NCBI GenBank assembly: GCA_035550735.1
Contig: DASZOM010000046.1
Location: forward strand, 1-64,000
DNA length: 64,000 bases
Origin: JANQRA01 sp035550735
GTDB taxonomy: Bacteria > Actinomycetota > Acidimicrobiia > Spongiisociales > ZC4RG35
Direction of reading: 5' to 3'
Part shown: piece by piece, positions 16,046 to 25,375 of the stretch
Numbering within the stretch: the first letter of the stretch is position 1
Layout: each line of letters starts with the position of its first letter
The notes under the pieces: model-generated
The model's input: only the letters and a program-made list of their open reading frames with translations
What the model was told of the DNA's origin: nothing
The model's database searches: none
Translations under genes and position numbers: made by a program

Positions 16046-17770
16046 ATGTCGCTGCAGTCGCATCTCTCCGACCTGGCCGGGAAGGCCTTCGCCGAGCTCG
16101 GGCTACCTGCCGAGCTCGGTGAGATGCTGCCCTCACAGCGACCGGAGCTCGCCCAATTCCAATGCAACGGGGCGATGGCAGGGGCCAAGCAGGCCGGCAA
16201 ACCGCCTCGAGAGGTCGCCGAGGCGGTGGCCTCCGCTCTCCGAGGACAGCCCGAGATCGCCAAGGCCGAGGTTGCCGGCCCGGGATTCGTCAACGTCGAC
16301 GTCACCGACCCCGCCCTGGCGGATTGGGCCAACCGAATCTCGGCGGACGACCATCTCGGCTTCCGGCGTGAGGGCGAGAAGCTGAGGGTCCTCGTCGACT
16401 ACGCCGGGCCCAACGTGGCCAAGGCGATGCACGTCGGCCACATCCGGGCCACCATCATCGGGGACGCACTCGCCCGTCTCTTCGCCTTCGCCGGTCACGA
16501 GGTCATCCGGGATCCGCATTTCGGTGACTGGGGATTCCAGATGGGGCTGCTCATCACCAGCATCTCCGAGCAGGGACTCGACCCGGCGACCATCACCCTG
16601 GACGACCTGCAGCGCATCTACCCCGAGGCCTCGGCTCGATCGGGAGTGGACGAGGAGTTCGCCGCCCGGGTCAGGGAAGCCACCGTGCGCCTGCAGCAGG
16701 GCGACGAGGATGCACTGCGGGTGTGGCGGCACATGAAGGGTGTGTCGGAGGCGTCCCAGCGAGAGGACTTCGCCGCCCTCGGGGTCGAGTTCGACCTCTG
16801 GTACGGGGAGAGCGACGTCGCGGATCGGCTCAACTCCCTGGTCTCACGTCTCGAGGAGAGCGGCGTCGCCGAGCTCTCCGACGGGGCACTGATAATCAGG
16901 GTCGACGAGCCCGGCGACAACCGCGAGTGGCCGCCTCTGCTCTTGCGATCGTCGGCAGGAGGCTTCCTATACACGACCACCGACCTGGCCACGATCGAGA
17001 TGAGAGCACGCGACCTGCGGGTCGACCTGATGCTCTACGTCGTCGACCACCGGCAGGCCGACCACTTCGTCCAGGTCTTCCGCGCCGCTCGCAAAGCGGG
17101 GCTCGTCGACGAGGACGTGGGGTTGGAGCACATCTGGTTCGGCACCATGAACGGGCCCGACGGTAAGCCGTTCAAGACTCGCGAGGGAGGAGTGGTCCGT
17201 CTCGGCGATCTGATCCAGATGGTCAAGGAGGCGGCCCGGAAGCGCATCGACGAAGCCCACATCGCCGAGGGATACCCGCCCGAGGAGCGGGAGCAGATCG
17301 CGGCCCAGGTGGGGGTGGCCGCGCTCAAGTTCGGAGACCTGATCAACAATCGAGCCTCGGATTACGTCTTCGACCTCGAGCGCTTCAGCTCGTTCGAGGG
17401 GAAGACCGGCCCCTATCTCCAGTACGCCGCGGTCAGGGTGAAGTCGATCCTACGCCGGGCTGCCGAGCAGGGGATCACTGCCGGTGACATCGCGCCCCCC
17501 ATCCACGACGTGGAGCGGAACCTCATGCTCGAGTTGCTACGCCTCCCCGAGGTGGTGCAGCGCTCGATCGACCTCCGAGCGCCCAACCACGTGGCCGAGT
17601 ACGCCTTCACCGTCGCCGGGACCTGGAATCGGTTCTACGACGTCTGCCACATCCTCTCCGAGGAGGACAACGTGCGCCGTGCCTCCTGGCTCGCCCTGGC
17701 CGTCTGGACCGAGACGACCATGGAGGCGCTGCTCCAGCTGCTCGGCATAGAAGTTCCCGACCGGATGTGA
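16046..17770 (+). CDS. argS: Arginyl-tRNA synthetase
   Basis: A 574-residue class I aminoacyl-tRNA synthetase charging tRNA-Arg. The N-terminal ArgS additional domain is followed by the HIGH-type motif HVGHIRATIIGDAL (about residues 131-144), and the KMSKS position is a degenerate GKPFKTREGG (about residue 373), which is common in ArgS. The C-terminal anticodon-binding DALR domain starts near residue 455. The length is normal. The GTGA overlap with the acetyltransferase gene implies co-translation. Confidence 0.96.
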   Translation: MSLQSHLSDLAGKAFAELGLPAELGEMLPSQRPELAQFQCNGAMAGAKQAGKPPREVAEAVASALRGQPEIAKAEVAGPGFVNVDVTDPALADWANRISADDHLGFRREGEKLRVLVDYAGPNVAKAMHVGHIRATIIGDALARLFAFAGHEVIRDPHFGDWGFQMGLLITSISEQGLDPATITLDDLQRIYPEASARSGVDEEFAARVREATVRLQQGDEDALRVWRHMKGVSEASQREDFAALGVEFDLWYGESDVADRLNSLVSRLEESGVAELSDGALIIRVDEPGDNREWPPLLLRSSAGGFLYTTTDLATIEMRARDLRVDLMLYVVDHRQADHFVQVFRAARKAGLVDEDVGLEHIWFGTMNGPDGKPFKTREGGVVRLGDLIQMVKEAARKRIDEAHIAEGYPPEEREQIAAQVGVAALKFGDLINNRASDYVFDLERFSSFEGKTGPYLQYAAVRVKSILRRAAEQGITAGDIAPPIHDVERNLMLELLRLPEVVQRSIDLRAPNHVAEYAFTVAGTWNRFYDVCHILSEEDNVRRASWLALAVWTETTMEALLQLLGIEVPDRM

Positions 17771-18606
17771 CCCCCGTGATCAGGCCGGCAACGCTTGCCG
17801 ATGTCGAGCCGATCAGGGAATGGGCCTCGGACACGTTCTCCTGGGGCGACTACGTGCCGGAGCGGCTCCCGACCTGGATCGAGGACCCCGACTCGCAGGC
17901 TCTGGTCAGTGTGGATGACGCCGACGCACCCGTGGCCGTGTGCCACGTCACCATGCTCTCCCCCACCGAGGCCTGGCTGGAAGGGGCCAGGGTGCATCCC
18001 GACTTCCGGCGCTCCGGTCACGGGTCCGCTCTCAACGACGCCGGCGTGAGCTGGGCGAGCCGCCAGGGGGCGCGAGTGGTGCGTCTCGCCACCGAGGGGG
18101 ACAATGTCGCGGCGAGACGTCAGGTGGAGGCGCTCGGCTACCGGCTCGCCTCGACTTGGGTGCACGGTGAGCTCACCCCGTCTCCGGCGCATCGTGCACC
18201 CGACCAGTTCCGGCTCCGGCCCGCCCCCGGCTCCGACTCCGACGCGGCATGGCTGTTCTGGGTCGCCAGCGATCTGGCCCGGGAGGCCCGCGAGTTGATC
18301 GCCATGGGCTGGCGCTGGCGAACCGCCCGACCCGACGACGTGGGTGGAGTCGGTGAGGTGCTGCAATCCGCCGCCGGTTGGGTGATGCTCGACCAGCCCG
18401 AGGCGGACTGGATCAGGGTCCTGTGGGTGGCGACGACACCTGACGACGTCCTCCCCCTCCTCGACGGCCTGCTCGATCTCGCAGCCGAGCGGGGAGTCGC
18501 CGAGGTCGACGTCAAGCTGCCCAGCTTGGGATGGACCGCGGAGGCATTGCGTCGTCAGGGCGCAGAGCCCGACGAAGTGGTGGTCTACGCCAAGCCGGTG
18601 GGGTGA
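17767..18606 (+). CDS. GNAT-family N-acetyltransferase
   Basis: A 279-residue protein starting with GTG overlapping the argS stop (GTGA). The N-terminal half is a GNAT domain with the acetyl-CoA loop RRSGHGSAL (about residue 82) and EGDNVAARRQVEALGY. The C-terminal half looks like a second, degenerate GNAT repeat. The substrate is unknown; coupling to argS does not by itself show a link to translation. Confidence 0.8.
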   Translation: MTPVIRPATLADVEPIREWASDTFSWGDYVPERLPTWIEDPDSQALVSVDDADAPVAVCHVTMLSPTEAWLEGARVHPDFRRSGHGSALNDAGVSWASRQGARVVRLATEGDNVAARRQVEALGYRLASTWVHGELTPSPAHRAPDQFRLRPAPGSDSDAAWLFWVASDLAREARELIAMGWRWRTARPDDVGGVGEVLQSAAGWVMLDQPEADWIRVLWVATTPDDVLPLLDGLLDLAAERGVAEVDVKLPSLGWTAEALRRQGAEPDEVVVYAKPVG

Positions 18607-18631
18607 ACGGCTCCCGCCCTCGCCCCCCGCT

Positions 18632-18678
18632 AACCCAGGGTTGTCAGCGTCGCTGAGCGACGCTGGTAACCCTGGGTT
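18632..18678. terminator. Long hairpin between convergent genes
   Basis: AACCCAGGGTT (18632-18642) and CAGCGTCGCT (18645-18654) pair with AGCGACGCTG (18656-18665) and AACCCTGGGTT (18668-18678), with a GT/GT internal mismatch and a tiny loop. It lies between the acetyltransferase and the convergent membrane protein and could stop transcription both ways. No T-run follows, so it may instead be a palindromic repeat. Confidence 0.6.
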
Positions 18679-18691
18679 GCGAGTCGACCCG

Positions 18692-19297
18692 TCAGGTGAG
18701 GATGATCATCGACGCCACGGCCCACACCACGAACAGCACCGGGATGTCAGCCTCCCTCGCCCAGGCGTACTCGTCGGGAGCGAGACTCACCGCCAGGGAC
18801 AGGGGGACACCGAGGATGGGCATGACGGTCATCCCGGCGACGCCGACGGCGCGGATCCCCTCGGTGCCCTTGAACATTGGCGAGGGGACTCCCTCGAGGA
18901 TCCCGCCCAGGAAGCCATAGATCAACACGGCGATGAGACCGGTGACGAAGGCAGCGACGATCCGCCCGATCCCGATCTCCCACAAGCTGAACCCCACCAG
19001 CCTGCGTCCCCGGCCCAATGGTCCCTCCGAGGCGACCCCGAGGCAGAACAAGCCGATGACGGCGAGGACGATCGCCGAGATGAGCATGCCCCCGGTGGTG
19101 ATCTCGTCGCTCAGGACGTCGGCAAGGCCGAAGCCACCGAGGAGAACCGCCACCGACAACCCGACGAGCAGGCTCCCCAGGACCATGAGCGCAACGTCGG
19201 CGATGGTGCCGAAGACCCCGTAGGCCAGGATGGCGTATCTCCTGACCATGGCCGAGCCTGGGTGCCTTGAACTGCCCTCGGTCACCGACTCGACCAT
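18692..19297 (-). CDS. Small multi-pass membrane protein of unknown function
   Basis: A 201-residue protein with about five hydrophobic segments, the first near residues 22-57 and the last at the C-terminus (PVLFVVWAVASMII). I do not recognise a family. The first ATG is at 19297, but the second, at 19249 (MVRRYAILAYGV), directly precedes the first hydrophobic segment and may be the true start, giving 185 residues. It ends at the 18632 hairpin and lies just upstream of the glcF stop, on the same strand as glcDEF. Confidence 0.65.
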   Translation of the reverse strand: MVESVTEGSSRHPGSAMVRRYAILAYGVFGTIADVALMVLGSLLVGLSVAVLLGGFGLADVLSDEITTGGMLISAIVLAVIGLFCLGVASEGPLGRGRRLVGFSLWEIGIGRIVAAFVTGLIAVLIYGFLGGILEGVPSPMFKGTEGIRAVGVAGMTVMPILGVPLSLAVSLAPDEYAWAREADIPVLFVVWAVASMIILT

Positions 19298-19301
19298 AAC
19301 C

Positions 19302-20504
19302 TCAAGCCCGTCCCTCCGACTGCAACGCCTCCAGGTACCACTCTATGGGATGGCGAATGTCGAAGGCGGGCCCGAGCTGGCTCCGTAATTGCATCTCGCA
19401 GCCCGGGTTGGCCGAGGCCACCCGGCTGACGCCGGTCGCTCTCACCTGATCGGCCTTCGCGGCGCCGAGCTTCTCGGACGCCTCCGGCTGGAGGATGGTG
19501 TAGAGGCCGGCGGCGCCACAACACATGCCCGCCGGATCGATCTCGATCACCTCGTACCCGGCGGCGGCGAGTACCGCTCTCGGCTCCGCGACGACCCGTT
19601 GGGCGTGTCGGAGATGGCACGGGTCCTGGATCGCGATCTGGCCGCGACTCTGCTCGGCTCGAGGGAGCCGGCCGTCCTCGATCGCCCGGGCGACGGCGAC
19701 GGTGATGTCGAGTGTCTCTGGTCGGTGGCCGGTCCACCGGTAGTCGGCGAGGTGGGCCGAGCATCCCGCCGCGGTGGCCACCACCATGTCGAAGCCCCCG
19801 AAGGCGTCGGCGTTGCGGCCCATGAACGCCTCGGCGAGGTCCGCCTTCCCGTCGTGGGCAGCCAGGGCACCGCAACAGGTCTGACGCTCCGGGGCCGAGA
19901 CCAGGTGTCCGGCCCGCTCGAGGAGCCGGAAGGCAGCCCGATTCACGGGGCGGAACCACTCGTCCTGGATGCACCCAGTCAGCAGGCCGACAGTGCCCGC
20001 ATCCGCCGGTCCTCCCACGTCCCCGAGTGGCGATCGCCCCCGGCGGGCCAGGGGGCGGAGGCCCCGGGTCACCCTCCGATACCGGGCCGGGGCGAGCCCG
20101 GTCAGCCGCATTGACTGGGCGAGCGCCAGGCCGATACCGCCGAGACGCATCACCACACGTGATCCCAGCGACCGGAGCATCAGGCGATTCCGCTTCGATC
20201 GCCCCGGGATCTGGGCGGTGATCTCAGCTCGAGTCCCCTCCAATGTCCGGCCGTAGGGGACCAGTCCGGGGCAGACCGGCTCACATGCGCGGCAGCCCAG
20301 GCAGAAGTCGATGATCGAGGCGAAGGCGTCGTCCACCTCGACCACGCCGCCTGCGACCGCGGACATGGCGTGGAGACGTCCCCGTGGCGAGGCGGTCTCC
20401 CGACCGGTGAGACGGAACGTCGGGCACACCGGGAGGCACAGCCCGCACTGGACGCACGCATTGAGCTCCTCGGTGGTCGGGTTGTGCTCGGTGACCCAGC
20501 CCAT
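19302..20504 (-). CDS. glcF: Glycolate oxidase iron-sulfur subunit
   Basis: A 400-residue electron-transfer subunit of membrane-associated glycolate dehydrogenase, which oxidises glycolate to glyoxylate. Two ferredoxin-type clusters are seen near the N-terminus (CVQCGLCLPVCP and CLGCRACEPVCP), followed by two CCG domains (CCGALAAHDG and CCGAAGLY). The start at MGWVTEHN (20504) overlaps the glcE stop by one base (TGATG). It completes a standard D-E-F operon. Glyoxylate made here would join glyoxylate from purine breakdown encoded at the other end of the window. Confidence 0.93.
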   Translation of the reverse strand: MGWVTEHNPTTEELNACVQCGLCLPVCPTFRLTGRETASPRGRLHAMSAVAGGVVEVDDAFASIIDFCLGCRACEPVCPGLVPYGRTLEGTRAEITAQIPGRSKRNRLMLRSLGSRVVMRLGGIGLALAQSMRLTGLAPARYRRVTRGLRPLARRGRSPLGDVGGPADAGTVGLLTGCIQDEWFRPVNRAAFRLLERAGHLVSAPERQTCCGALAAHDGKADLAEAFMGRNADAFGGFDMVVATAAGCSAHLADYRWTGHRPETLDITVAVARAIEDGRLPRAEQSRGQIAIQDPCHLRHAQRVVAEPRAVLAAAGYEVIEIDPAGMCCGAAGLYTILQPEASEKLGAAKADQVRATGVSRVASANPGCEMQLRSQLGPAFDIRHPIEWYLEALQSEGRA

Positions 20505-21592
20505 CACAGGCCTCCGGGCAGACGGCCGGGGTTCAGGATCCGCTTCGGGTCGAACTGGGAGATCAGCCTCCTCTGCTGCTCGAGAGCGGGTGGTGGCGTG
20601 CCCCACGGGTCGAATTCTGTCGGGTCTCCCTTCACCATCACCAGATGCCCGCCCACCGACTCGGCCCATTCCCGGATCCCGGGCCCCGCCGTCGCGGAGT
20701 CGGAGGCGGCGCGCACTTCGCCCACGCCGTGGACCGCCAGATACGACCAGACGGCGGGGAGGCGCTCCACCGCCGCCCCTGTCAAGGCGGGTGGCACCCG
20801 CAGCGACCATTGCCATGGCCCCACTGGGTCCGCCGGCCAGTCGAGCCCGGCTGTGGCCTTTCCCCCGACACGCAGCGCCTGCGCCTCCACCTCGGGCTCG
20901 GTGCCCTGGAGGAACACCTTCAGCTGCCCGTCAACGTCGAGCACGGCAAGGGGTCGCACCACGGCCGAGGCCTGATCGAGATCGTCGATGAGCACGGTGG
21001 CCGATCCGGGTGGAGTCGGCCACAGCTTGAGACAGACCGAGACGATCACCCCCAACGACCCGAAGGCTCCGACAGCCAGACGGTGCAGGTCGTATCCGGT
21101 GACATTCTTGACCACCCTGCCCCCGCTGCGGACCTGGCGGCCGTCCCCGGTGACCATCGTGACCTCCAGCACCCGTTCACGCGTGGAGTAGATGCGATTA
21201 CGTCTCAGACCCGATACGCCCGAGGCGATCACTCCCCCCACGGTCGCCGGGCCTGGGACCTCTGGCATCCCCAGCGTCTGGTTTCGCTCGGTGAGCATGG
21301 CCTCGACGGTCTCGACCCTCGCTCCGGCACCGAGGACGACGGTGAGGTCGTCGGGCTCCCACACCTCGACCGCGGAGATGCGCTCCATCGACATGACGAC
21401 ATCAGGCTCCGGTGGGTCTCCGTAGCCGGAGTGGCTGCCCCCACCCCACACCTGGACGACGAGGTCGCGCTCGGAGCAGTAGCGCAGGATCGAGATGACG
21501 TCCCGGACCGTCTTGGGAGCGACGTGGAACCCATTGGGCGCGCCCGGTATCTCCACCTGGAGCCACGAGATGTGAGGGGGGTGAAGGGTCAA
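20504..21592 (-). CDS. glcE: Glycolate oxidase FAD-binding subunit
   Basis: A 362-residue subunit with an FAD-binding type 4 fold, recognisable from VWGGGSHSGYGDPP near the N-terminus, PGPATVGGVIASGVSG in the middle and a C-terminal FDPKRILNPGRLPG. The chosen start is TTG at 21592, which overlaps the glcD stop (TTGA); a GTG 12 codons later is the alternative. The open frame further upstream is a glcD shadow. It is expected to work in complex with GlcD and GlcF. Confidence 0.87.
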   Translation of the reverse strand: MTLHPPHISWLQVEIPGAPNGFHVAPKTVRDVISILRYCSERDLVVQVWGGGSHSGYGDPPEPDVVMSMERISAVEVWEPDDLTVVLGAGARVETVEAMLTERNQTLGMPEVPGPATVGGVIASGVSGLRRNRIYSTRERVLEVTMVTGDGRQVRSGGRVVKNVTGYDLHRLAVGAFGSLGVIVSVCLKLWPTPPGSATVLIDDLDQASAVVRPLAVLDVDGQLKVFLQGTEPEVEAQALRVGGKATAGLDWPADPVGPWQWSLRVPPALTGAAVERLPAVWSYLAVHGVGEVRAASDSATAGPGIREWAESVGGHLVMVKGDPTEFDPWGTPPPALEQQRRLISQFDPKRILNPGRLPGGL

Positions 21593-23013
21593 ACCCAGAC
21601 CCCGTCGGGCAACTCGCGACGAACCCCGCCGTAGTCGAAGCACCGGGAGCCCTCGGGGAGGATCTTGGCCGGATTGAACACACCGGCCGGATCGAAGGAC
21701 TCCTTGAGACGGGCTTGGGCGTCCAGGTCGAGCTCGGTGAAGCCCAGCCTCATCAGATCCCGCTTCTCGAGACCGATCCCGTGCTCGCCGGAGAGGGCGC
21801 CACCGGAGCGGAGACAGGTGACGACGATCTCCTCGCCGGCCTGATGCACCCGCGCGTTCAGCTCCGGATCGGATGAGTCGAATGCGATCAGAGGGTGGAG
21901 GTTGCCGTCGCCGGCGTGGAACACGTTGAGCATGACGACGTCGTACCGGTCGGCGATGTCGTAGATCGCGGCCATGGTCTCCACGAGCCGGGTCCTGGGC
22001 ACCACCGCGTCGTGGAGGTAGTAGTCGGGTGCGAGCTGGGCGATGGCGCCGAAGGCGGACTTTCTCCCCAGCCAGAGGACTGCACGATGCTCCTCGGTCG
22101 CCGCGATCTCGATGTCGGTCGCCGCGTTCTGAAGTCCCAGTTCGGCGATGAGACTGGCCTGCGACTCCACACCCTCGGTCTCGCCGACCACCTCGGCGAG
22201 GAGCACGGCGGCAGCTTCGGTGGGAAGCCCGGCCCGGAGCCAGTTCTCCACTGTCTGGCACATGCGCTGGTCCATCAGCTCCAGCGCGGCCGGCACCAGC
22301 CCGGCGGCGATGACGTCTGACACGGTGCTGGCGGCATCGCCGACCGAGGGGAAGCTCATCAGCAGGGTTCGCACGTCGGGCTCGATGGGAAGGAGGCGGA
22401 CAAGGGCCTTGGTGACGATGCCCAGCGTCCCCTCCGATCCGACGATCACCCCCTTCAGGTCGAGGCCAAGCTGGTCAGGGGCCGCTCCGCCCAACACCAC
22501 CACTTCACCGCCGGCGAGGACCACCTCGACACCGAGGACATGGCTGGTCGTGCTCCCCTCGGAAAGGCAGTGCGGGCCGCCGGAATTGTTGGCGACGTTG
22601 CCCCCGATGGTGCAGGCCGACTGTGACGACGGATCGGGGGCGAAGTAGAGACCGTAGGGGGCGGCGGCACGGGAGAGGTCGAGGTTGATGACACCGGCCC
22701 CGACCCAGGCGGTGCGATTGGCGGCGTCGATGGCGATCTGGTTGATGGCGGTGGTCACCACGACGATCCCTCCCTCGGTGGGGCTGGCCCCGGCGGCGAG
22801 TCCGGTACCGGCGCCCCGGGCGACGATGGGCACCTGATGCCGCTCGGCGATCTTCACGATCCCGGCCACCTCTGCGGCGTCCTGGGGGAAGGTGACACAG
22901 ACGGGCTGGCCCCGGATCAGGGATGCGTCCTTGGAGAAGAGATGGAGCTCGACCGGCTCCTCGAGAACGTCCTCGTCCCCGAGCAATGCCCGCAACTCGG
23001 CCACCAGGCTCAT
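21589..23013 (-). CDS. glcD: Glycolate oxidase catalytic FAD subunit
   Basis: A 474-residue FAD-linked oxidase. It shows RGAGTGLAAGA for FAD binding, SQSACTIGGNVANNSGG, and the C-terminal oxidase domain with FHAGDGNLHP and SGEHGIGLEKR, typical of GlcD and D-lactate/glycolate dehydrogenases. The start at MSLVAELRALLG (23013) is preferred over an ATG 11 codons upstream that lies inside a palindromic repeat; a TAGCCT box 7 nt before 23013 supports it. First gene of the glcDEF operon. D-lactate or 2-hydroxyglutarate as substrate cannot be excluded, but the E and F partners favour glycolate. Confidence 0.9.
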   Translation of the reverse strand: MSLVAELRALLGDEDVLEEPVELHLFSKDASLIRGQPVCVTFPQDAAEVAGIVKIAERHQVPIVARGAGTGLAAGASPTEGGIVVVTTAINQIAIDAANRTAWVGAGVINLDLSRAAAPYGLYFAPDPSSQSACTIGGNVANNSGGPHCLSEGSTTSHVLGVEVVLAGGEVVVLGGAAPDQLGLDLKGVIVGSEGTLGIVTKALVRLLPIEPDVRTLLMSFPSVGDAASTVSDVIAAGLVPAALELMDQRMCQTVENWLRAGLPTEAAAVLLAEVVGETEGVESQASLIAELGLQNAATDIEIAATEEHRAVLWLGRKSAFGAIAQLAPDYYLHDAVVPRTRLVETMAAIYDIADRYDVVMLNVFHAGDGNLHPLIAFDSSDPELNARVHQAGEEIVVTCLRSGGALSGEHGIGLEKRDLMRLGFTELDLDAQARLKESFDPAGVFNPAKILPEGSRCFDYGGVRRELPDGVWV

Positions 23014-23020
23014 GGGTGGG

Positions 23021-23026
23021 AGGCTA
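23021..23026 (-). promoter_or_regulatory. -10 box, leaderless promoter of glcDEF
   Basis: TAGCCT on the minus strand, 7 nt before the glcD ATG. The family B palindrome 12 nt upstream would cover the -35 region. Confidence 0.45.
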
Positions 23027-23038
23027 CTTGTGTGTCCT

Positions 23039-23077
23039 ACGTGCAACGAACGTCGCTATACGACGTTCGTTGCACGT
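23039..23077. repeat. Palindromic repeat family B, copy 1
   Basis: A 17-bp arm (23039-23055, ACGTGCAACGAACGTCG) and its exact complement (23061-23077) flank a 5-nt loop CTATA. The same arms recur at 41549 and 42542. It lies between hyuB (3' end) and glcD (5' end), so it could also act as a terminator for hyuB or an operator for glcD. Confidence 0.8.
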
Positions 23078-23086
23078 CGGTGCGGA

Positions 23087-24619
23087 TCAGGGACGCCCCC
23101 AACCCCCACCTCCCGGGGTGAGGACGACGAGGCGGTCTCCCCGCTCCACCTCCACCGTTGTCTTGCCGGCGAGCCGCTGCCGGTCGCCGGATCGGATCAG
23201 CCAGTCCTCACCGGGGGCGCCGGGCTCCCCACCGGCGAGACCCCACGGCGTGTTGCGTCGTCGTTCCCCCATCAGCGAGAGAGTGGCCGGGGCATCGAAC
23301 TCGATCTCGCGTTGGATGCCCTCGCCACCCCGGTAACGGCCGGCGCCGCCGCTGCCGTGACGAAGGGTGTAGGAGCACACCCGGAACGGATAATGGGTGT
23401 GCAGCGACTCGATCGGGGTGTTCTGGGTGTTGGTCATCCCGGTGTGGATCCCGGACTGGCCGTCGCGGTAGGGACGTGCCCCCTGGCCGCCGGCCACCGT
23501 CTCGTAGTAGGCGAAGTCGTCGTTGCCGATCAGCACGTTGTTCATCGTGCCCTGGCTCGCCGCCGGCACCCGATCCGGGGCCGCCTGAGCCAGCGCCCCG
23601 AGGAGGGTGTCGGCGAGCCGCTGGCTGGTCTCGACGTTGCCCGCCGCCACCGCCGCCGGTGGCCGGGCGTTGACGATCGTCCCTTCCGGTGCGACCAGTG
23701 AGAGCGGGCGATAGCAGCCACCGTTGGCGGGGATGCTCGGATCGGTGGCCACCCGAACCGCGTAGTAGAGACACGACCTGGTCACCGCCTCGACGGCGTT
23801 GAAGTTGGCGGCGACCTGGGGGTCCGATCCGGTGAAATCGGCGGTGAGACTCTCCCCGTCCACGGTCACGACGACCCGGATCGCCACATCGTCCTCGCCG
23901 TGCTCCATGTAGTCGGTGAACTCGTAGCGACCGTCGTCGAGGGCGGCCAGCGCAGCCAGGGTCCGCCGCTCCCCGTAGTCGAGCAGGGCGGTCGACACCT
24001 CGTGGAACCGGTCGAGACCCTCTCTCTCCACCAGCTCGACGAGCCGTCTCACCGCCACCGCGTTGCACCCCATCTGCCCGTCGAGGTCACCACGCCGCTC
24101 CCACGGCGTCCGCGAAGCGGAGACGAAGGGCGTGACGAACTCCTCGGCCCACACCCCGTCGCGTACCGCCACCATGGGCGATACGACGTGCCCTTCCTGG
24201 TCGAGACGGACGGCGTCGGCGGGCATCGACCCCGGCGCCTCGCCCCCCACGTCGGCATGGTGGGCACGATTGGCCACCCAGCCGATGTGCCGCCCGGCGA
24301 CGAAGACCGGCGCCAGGATGGTGAGGTCGTTGAGGTGGGTCCCTCCCTGGTATGGATCGTTGACCGCGTACTGGACTCCGGGCACGGGGTCGAACCGGTC
24401 CAGACAGGCCTGCACCGAGGCCGGCATGGAGCCGAGGTGGACCGGGATGTGCTCCGCCTGGGCGAGCATCTCCCCGGAGGCGGTGAAGACCGCAGCGGAG
24501 CAGTCCGCCCGCTCCTTGATGTTGGGTGACAGGGAGGTGCGGCGGAGGACAGTGCCCATCTCGTCGGCCACGGCGGAGAACCGGTTGCGGGCGACCTCGA
24601 GGGTGATCGGGTCGATCAC
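23087..24619 (-). CDS. hyuB: Hydantoinase B / oxoprolinase beta-type subunit
   Basis: A 510-residue protein of the HyuB family (ATP-dependent hydantoin or oxoproline hydrolases, and acetone or acetophenone carboxylases). It starts at GTG 24619 with IDPITLEVARNRF, overlapping the stop of the AlkD-like gene (GTGA). Landmarks are VNDPYQGGTHLNDL, HHADVGGEAPGSMP and the C-terminal GGEGIQREIEF. The partner HyuA is encoded 2 kb upstream on the same strand, separated by three unrelated genes. The pair likely opens a cyclic amide or carboxylates a ketone with ATP; substrate unknown. Confidence 0.88.
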   Translation of the reverse strand: MIDPITLEVARNRFSAVADEMGTVLRRTSLSPNIKERADCSAAVFTASGEMLAQAEHIPVHLGSMPASVQACLDRFDPVPGVQYAVNDPYQGGTHLNDLTILAPVFVAGRHIGWVANRAHHADVGGEAPGSMPADAVRLDQEGHVVSPMVAVRDGVWAEEFVTPFVSASRTPWERRGDLDGQMGCNAVAVRRLVELVEREGLDRFHEVSTALLDYGERRTLAALAALDDGRYEFTDYMEHGEDDVAIRVVVTVDGESLTADFTGSDPQVAANFNAVEAVTRSCLYYAVRVATDPSIPANGGCYRPLSLVAPEGTIVNARPPAAVAAGNVETSQRLADTLLGALAQAAPDRVPAASQGTMNNVLIGNDDFAYYETVAGGQGARPYRDGQSGIHTGMTNTQNTPIESLHTHYPFRVCSYTLRHGSGGAGRYRGGEGIQREIEFDAPATLSLMGERRRNTPWGLAGGEPGAPGEDWLIRSGDRQRLAGKTTVEVERGDRLVVLTPGGGGWGRP

Positions 24620-25326
24620 GAGCCCACCAGGTGGCCGATGTGCTTGCTCCCCTCCCGAAAGCTGAGCCCGGACAACCGTTCCCGATTGGCTGTGACGAAG
24701 CGGGCCACTGCCTCCGGGTCGACGTATGCATAGTCCCGGAGCGCCCAGCCGATCGCCTTCCTGATGAAGAACTCCCTCTCGTGGGCGCGGGCGAGGCAGT
24801 AGCGGAAGAGCCGGCCGGCGTCGGTCCGTTGCTTCGCTCCCACCTGGCAGATCAGCGACACCCGCCGCTTCCACATGTTCCGATCCTCGTTCCAACGATC
24901 GATCACCGGCCAGGTCTGGTCACCGAACTCGAGCACCAGATGACGGATGGGATGGGTGGCGGCCTCATCGACCAGATCCCACCAAGCCCCGTCTACGACG
25001 AACCGCTCGTAGATCGTCATCGACTCCGGCACGATGAATTCGGGGAAAGCGAACGCCAGCCCTTGCGCCAGGTACTTCTCCTCGCGATGGGCAAGCGCCC
25101 AGAGGGCGAGCACCAGCGATTCGTACTCCTCACGATCGGCCGGCGGGTACTCCCGGACGAGGGTGCGCAGGATCTCGACGCGTCCCGGCTTCTGCACCCC
25201 GTAGAAGGGCATGTCGGTCTTCATGTACGCCTGCATGCCCGCCGCCTTCTCCGGGTCCGCCCGGGCCGCCAGGGAGCCCCGCACGTACGCGACGCAGGCG
25301 CTCAGACGTGACTTCGAAACTGGCAT
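24616..25326 (-). CDS. DNA alkylation repair protein, AlkD-like
   Basis: A 236-residue HEAT-like-repeat protein of the AlkD/DNA alkylation repair family, which removes alkylated bases. Recognisable parts are YMKTDMPFYGVQKPGR, WWDLVDEAATHPIRHL, NMWKRRVSLI and the family block FFIRKAIGWALRDYA. The start at MPVSKSRLSA (25326) fits the family start; an open frame 14 codons longer is antisense-like. It overlaps hyuB by 4 nt. Nothing links it to hydantoin chemistry apart from this coupling. Confidence 0.85.
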   Translation of the reverse strand: MPVSKSRLSACVAYVRGSLAARADPEKAAGMQAYMKTDMPFYGVQKPGRVEILRTLVREYPPADREEYESLVLALWALAHREEKYLAQGLAFAFPEFIVPESMTIYERFVVDGAWWDLVDEAATHPIRHLVLEFGDQTWPVIDRWNEDRNMWKRRVSLICQVGAKQRTDAGRLFRYCLARAHEREFFIRKAIGWALRDYAYVDPEAVARFVTANRERLSGLSFREGSKHIGHLVGS

Positions 25327-25357
25327 GTGTGCACCGTGGTTGGGCGGCGGGAGGCTA

Positions 25358-25375
25358 ACGGCCGCCACCGGCCGT
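25358..25375. terminator. Short hairpin between AlkD-like gene and upstream membrane protein
   Basis: ACGGCCG-CCAC-CGGCCGT, a 7-bp stem ending at the stop codon of the membrane protein gene. It could weakly attenuate read-through; no T-run is present. Confidence 0.3.
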
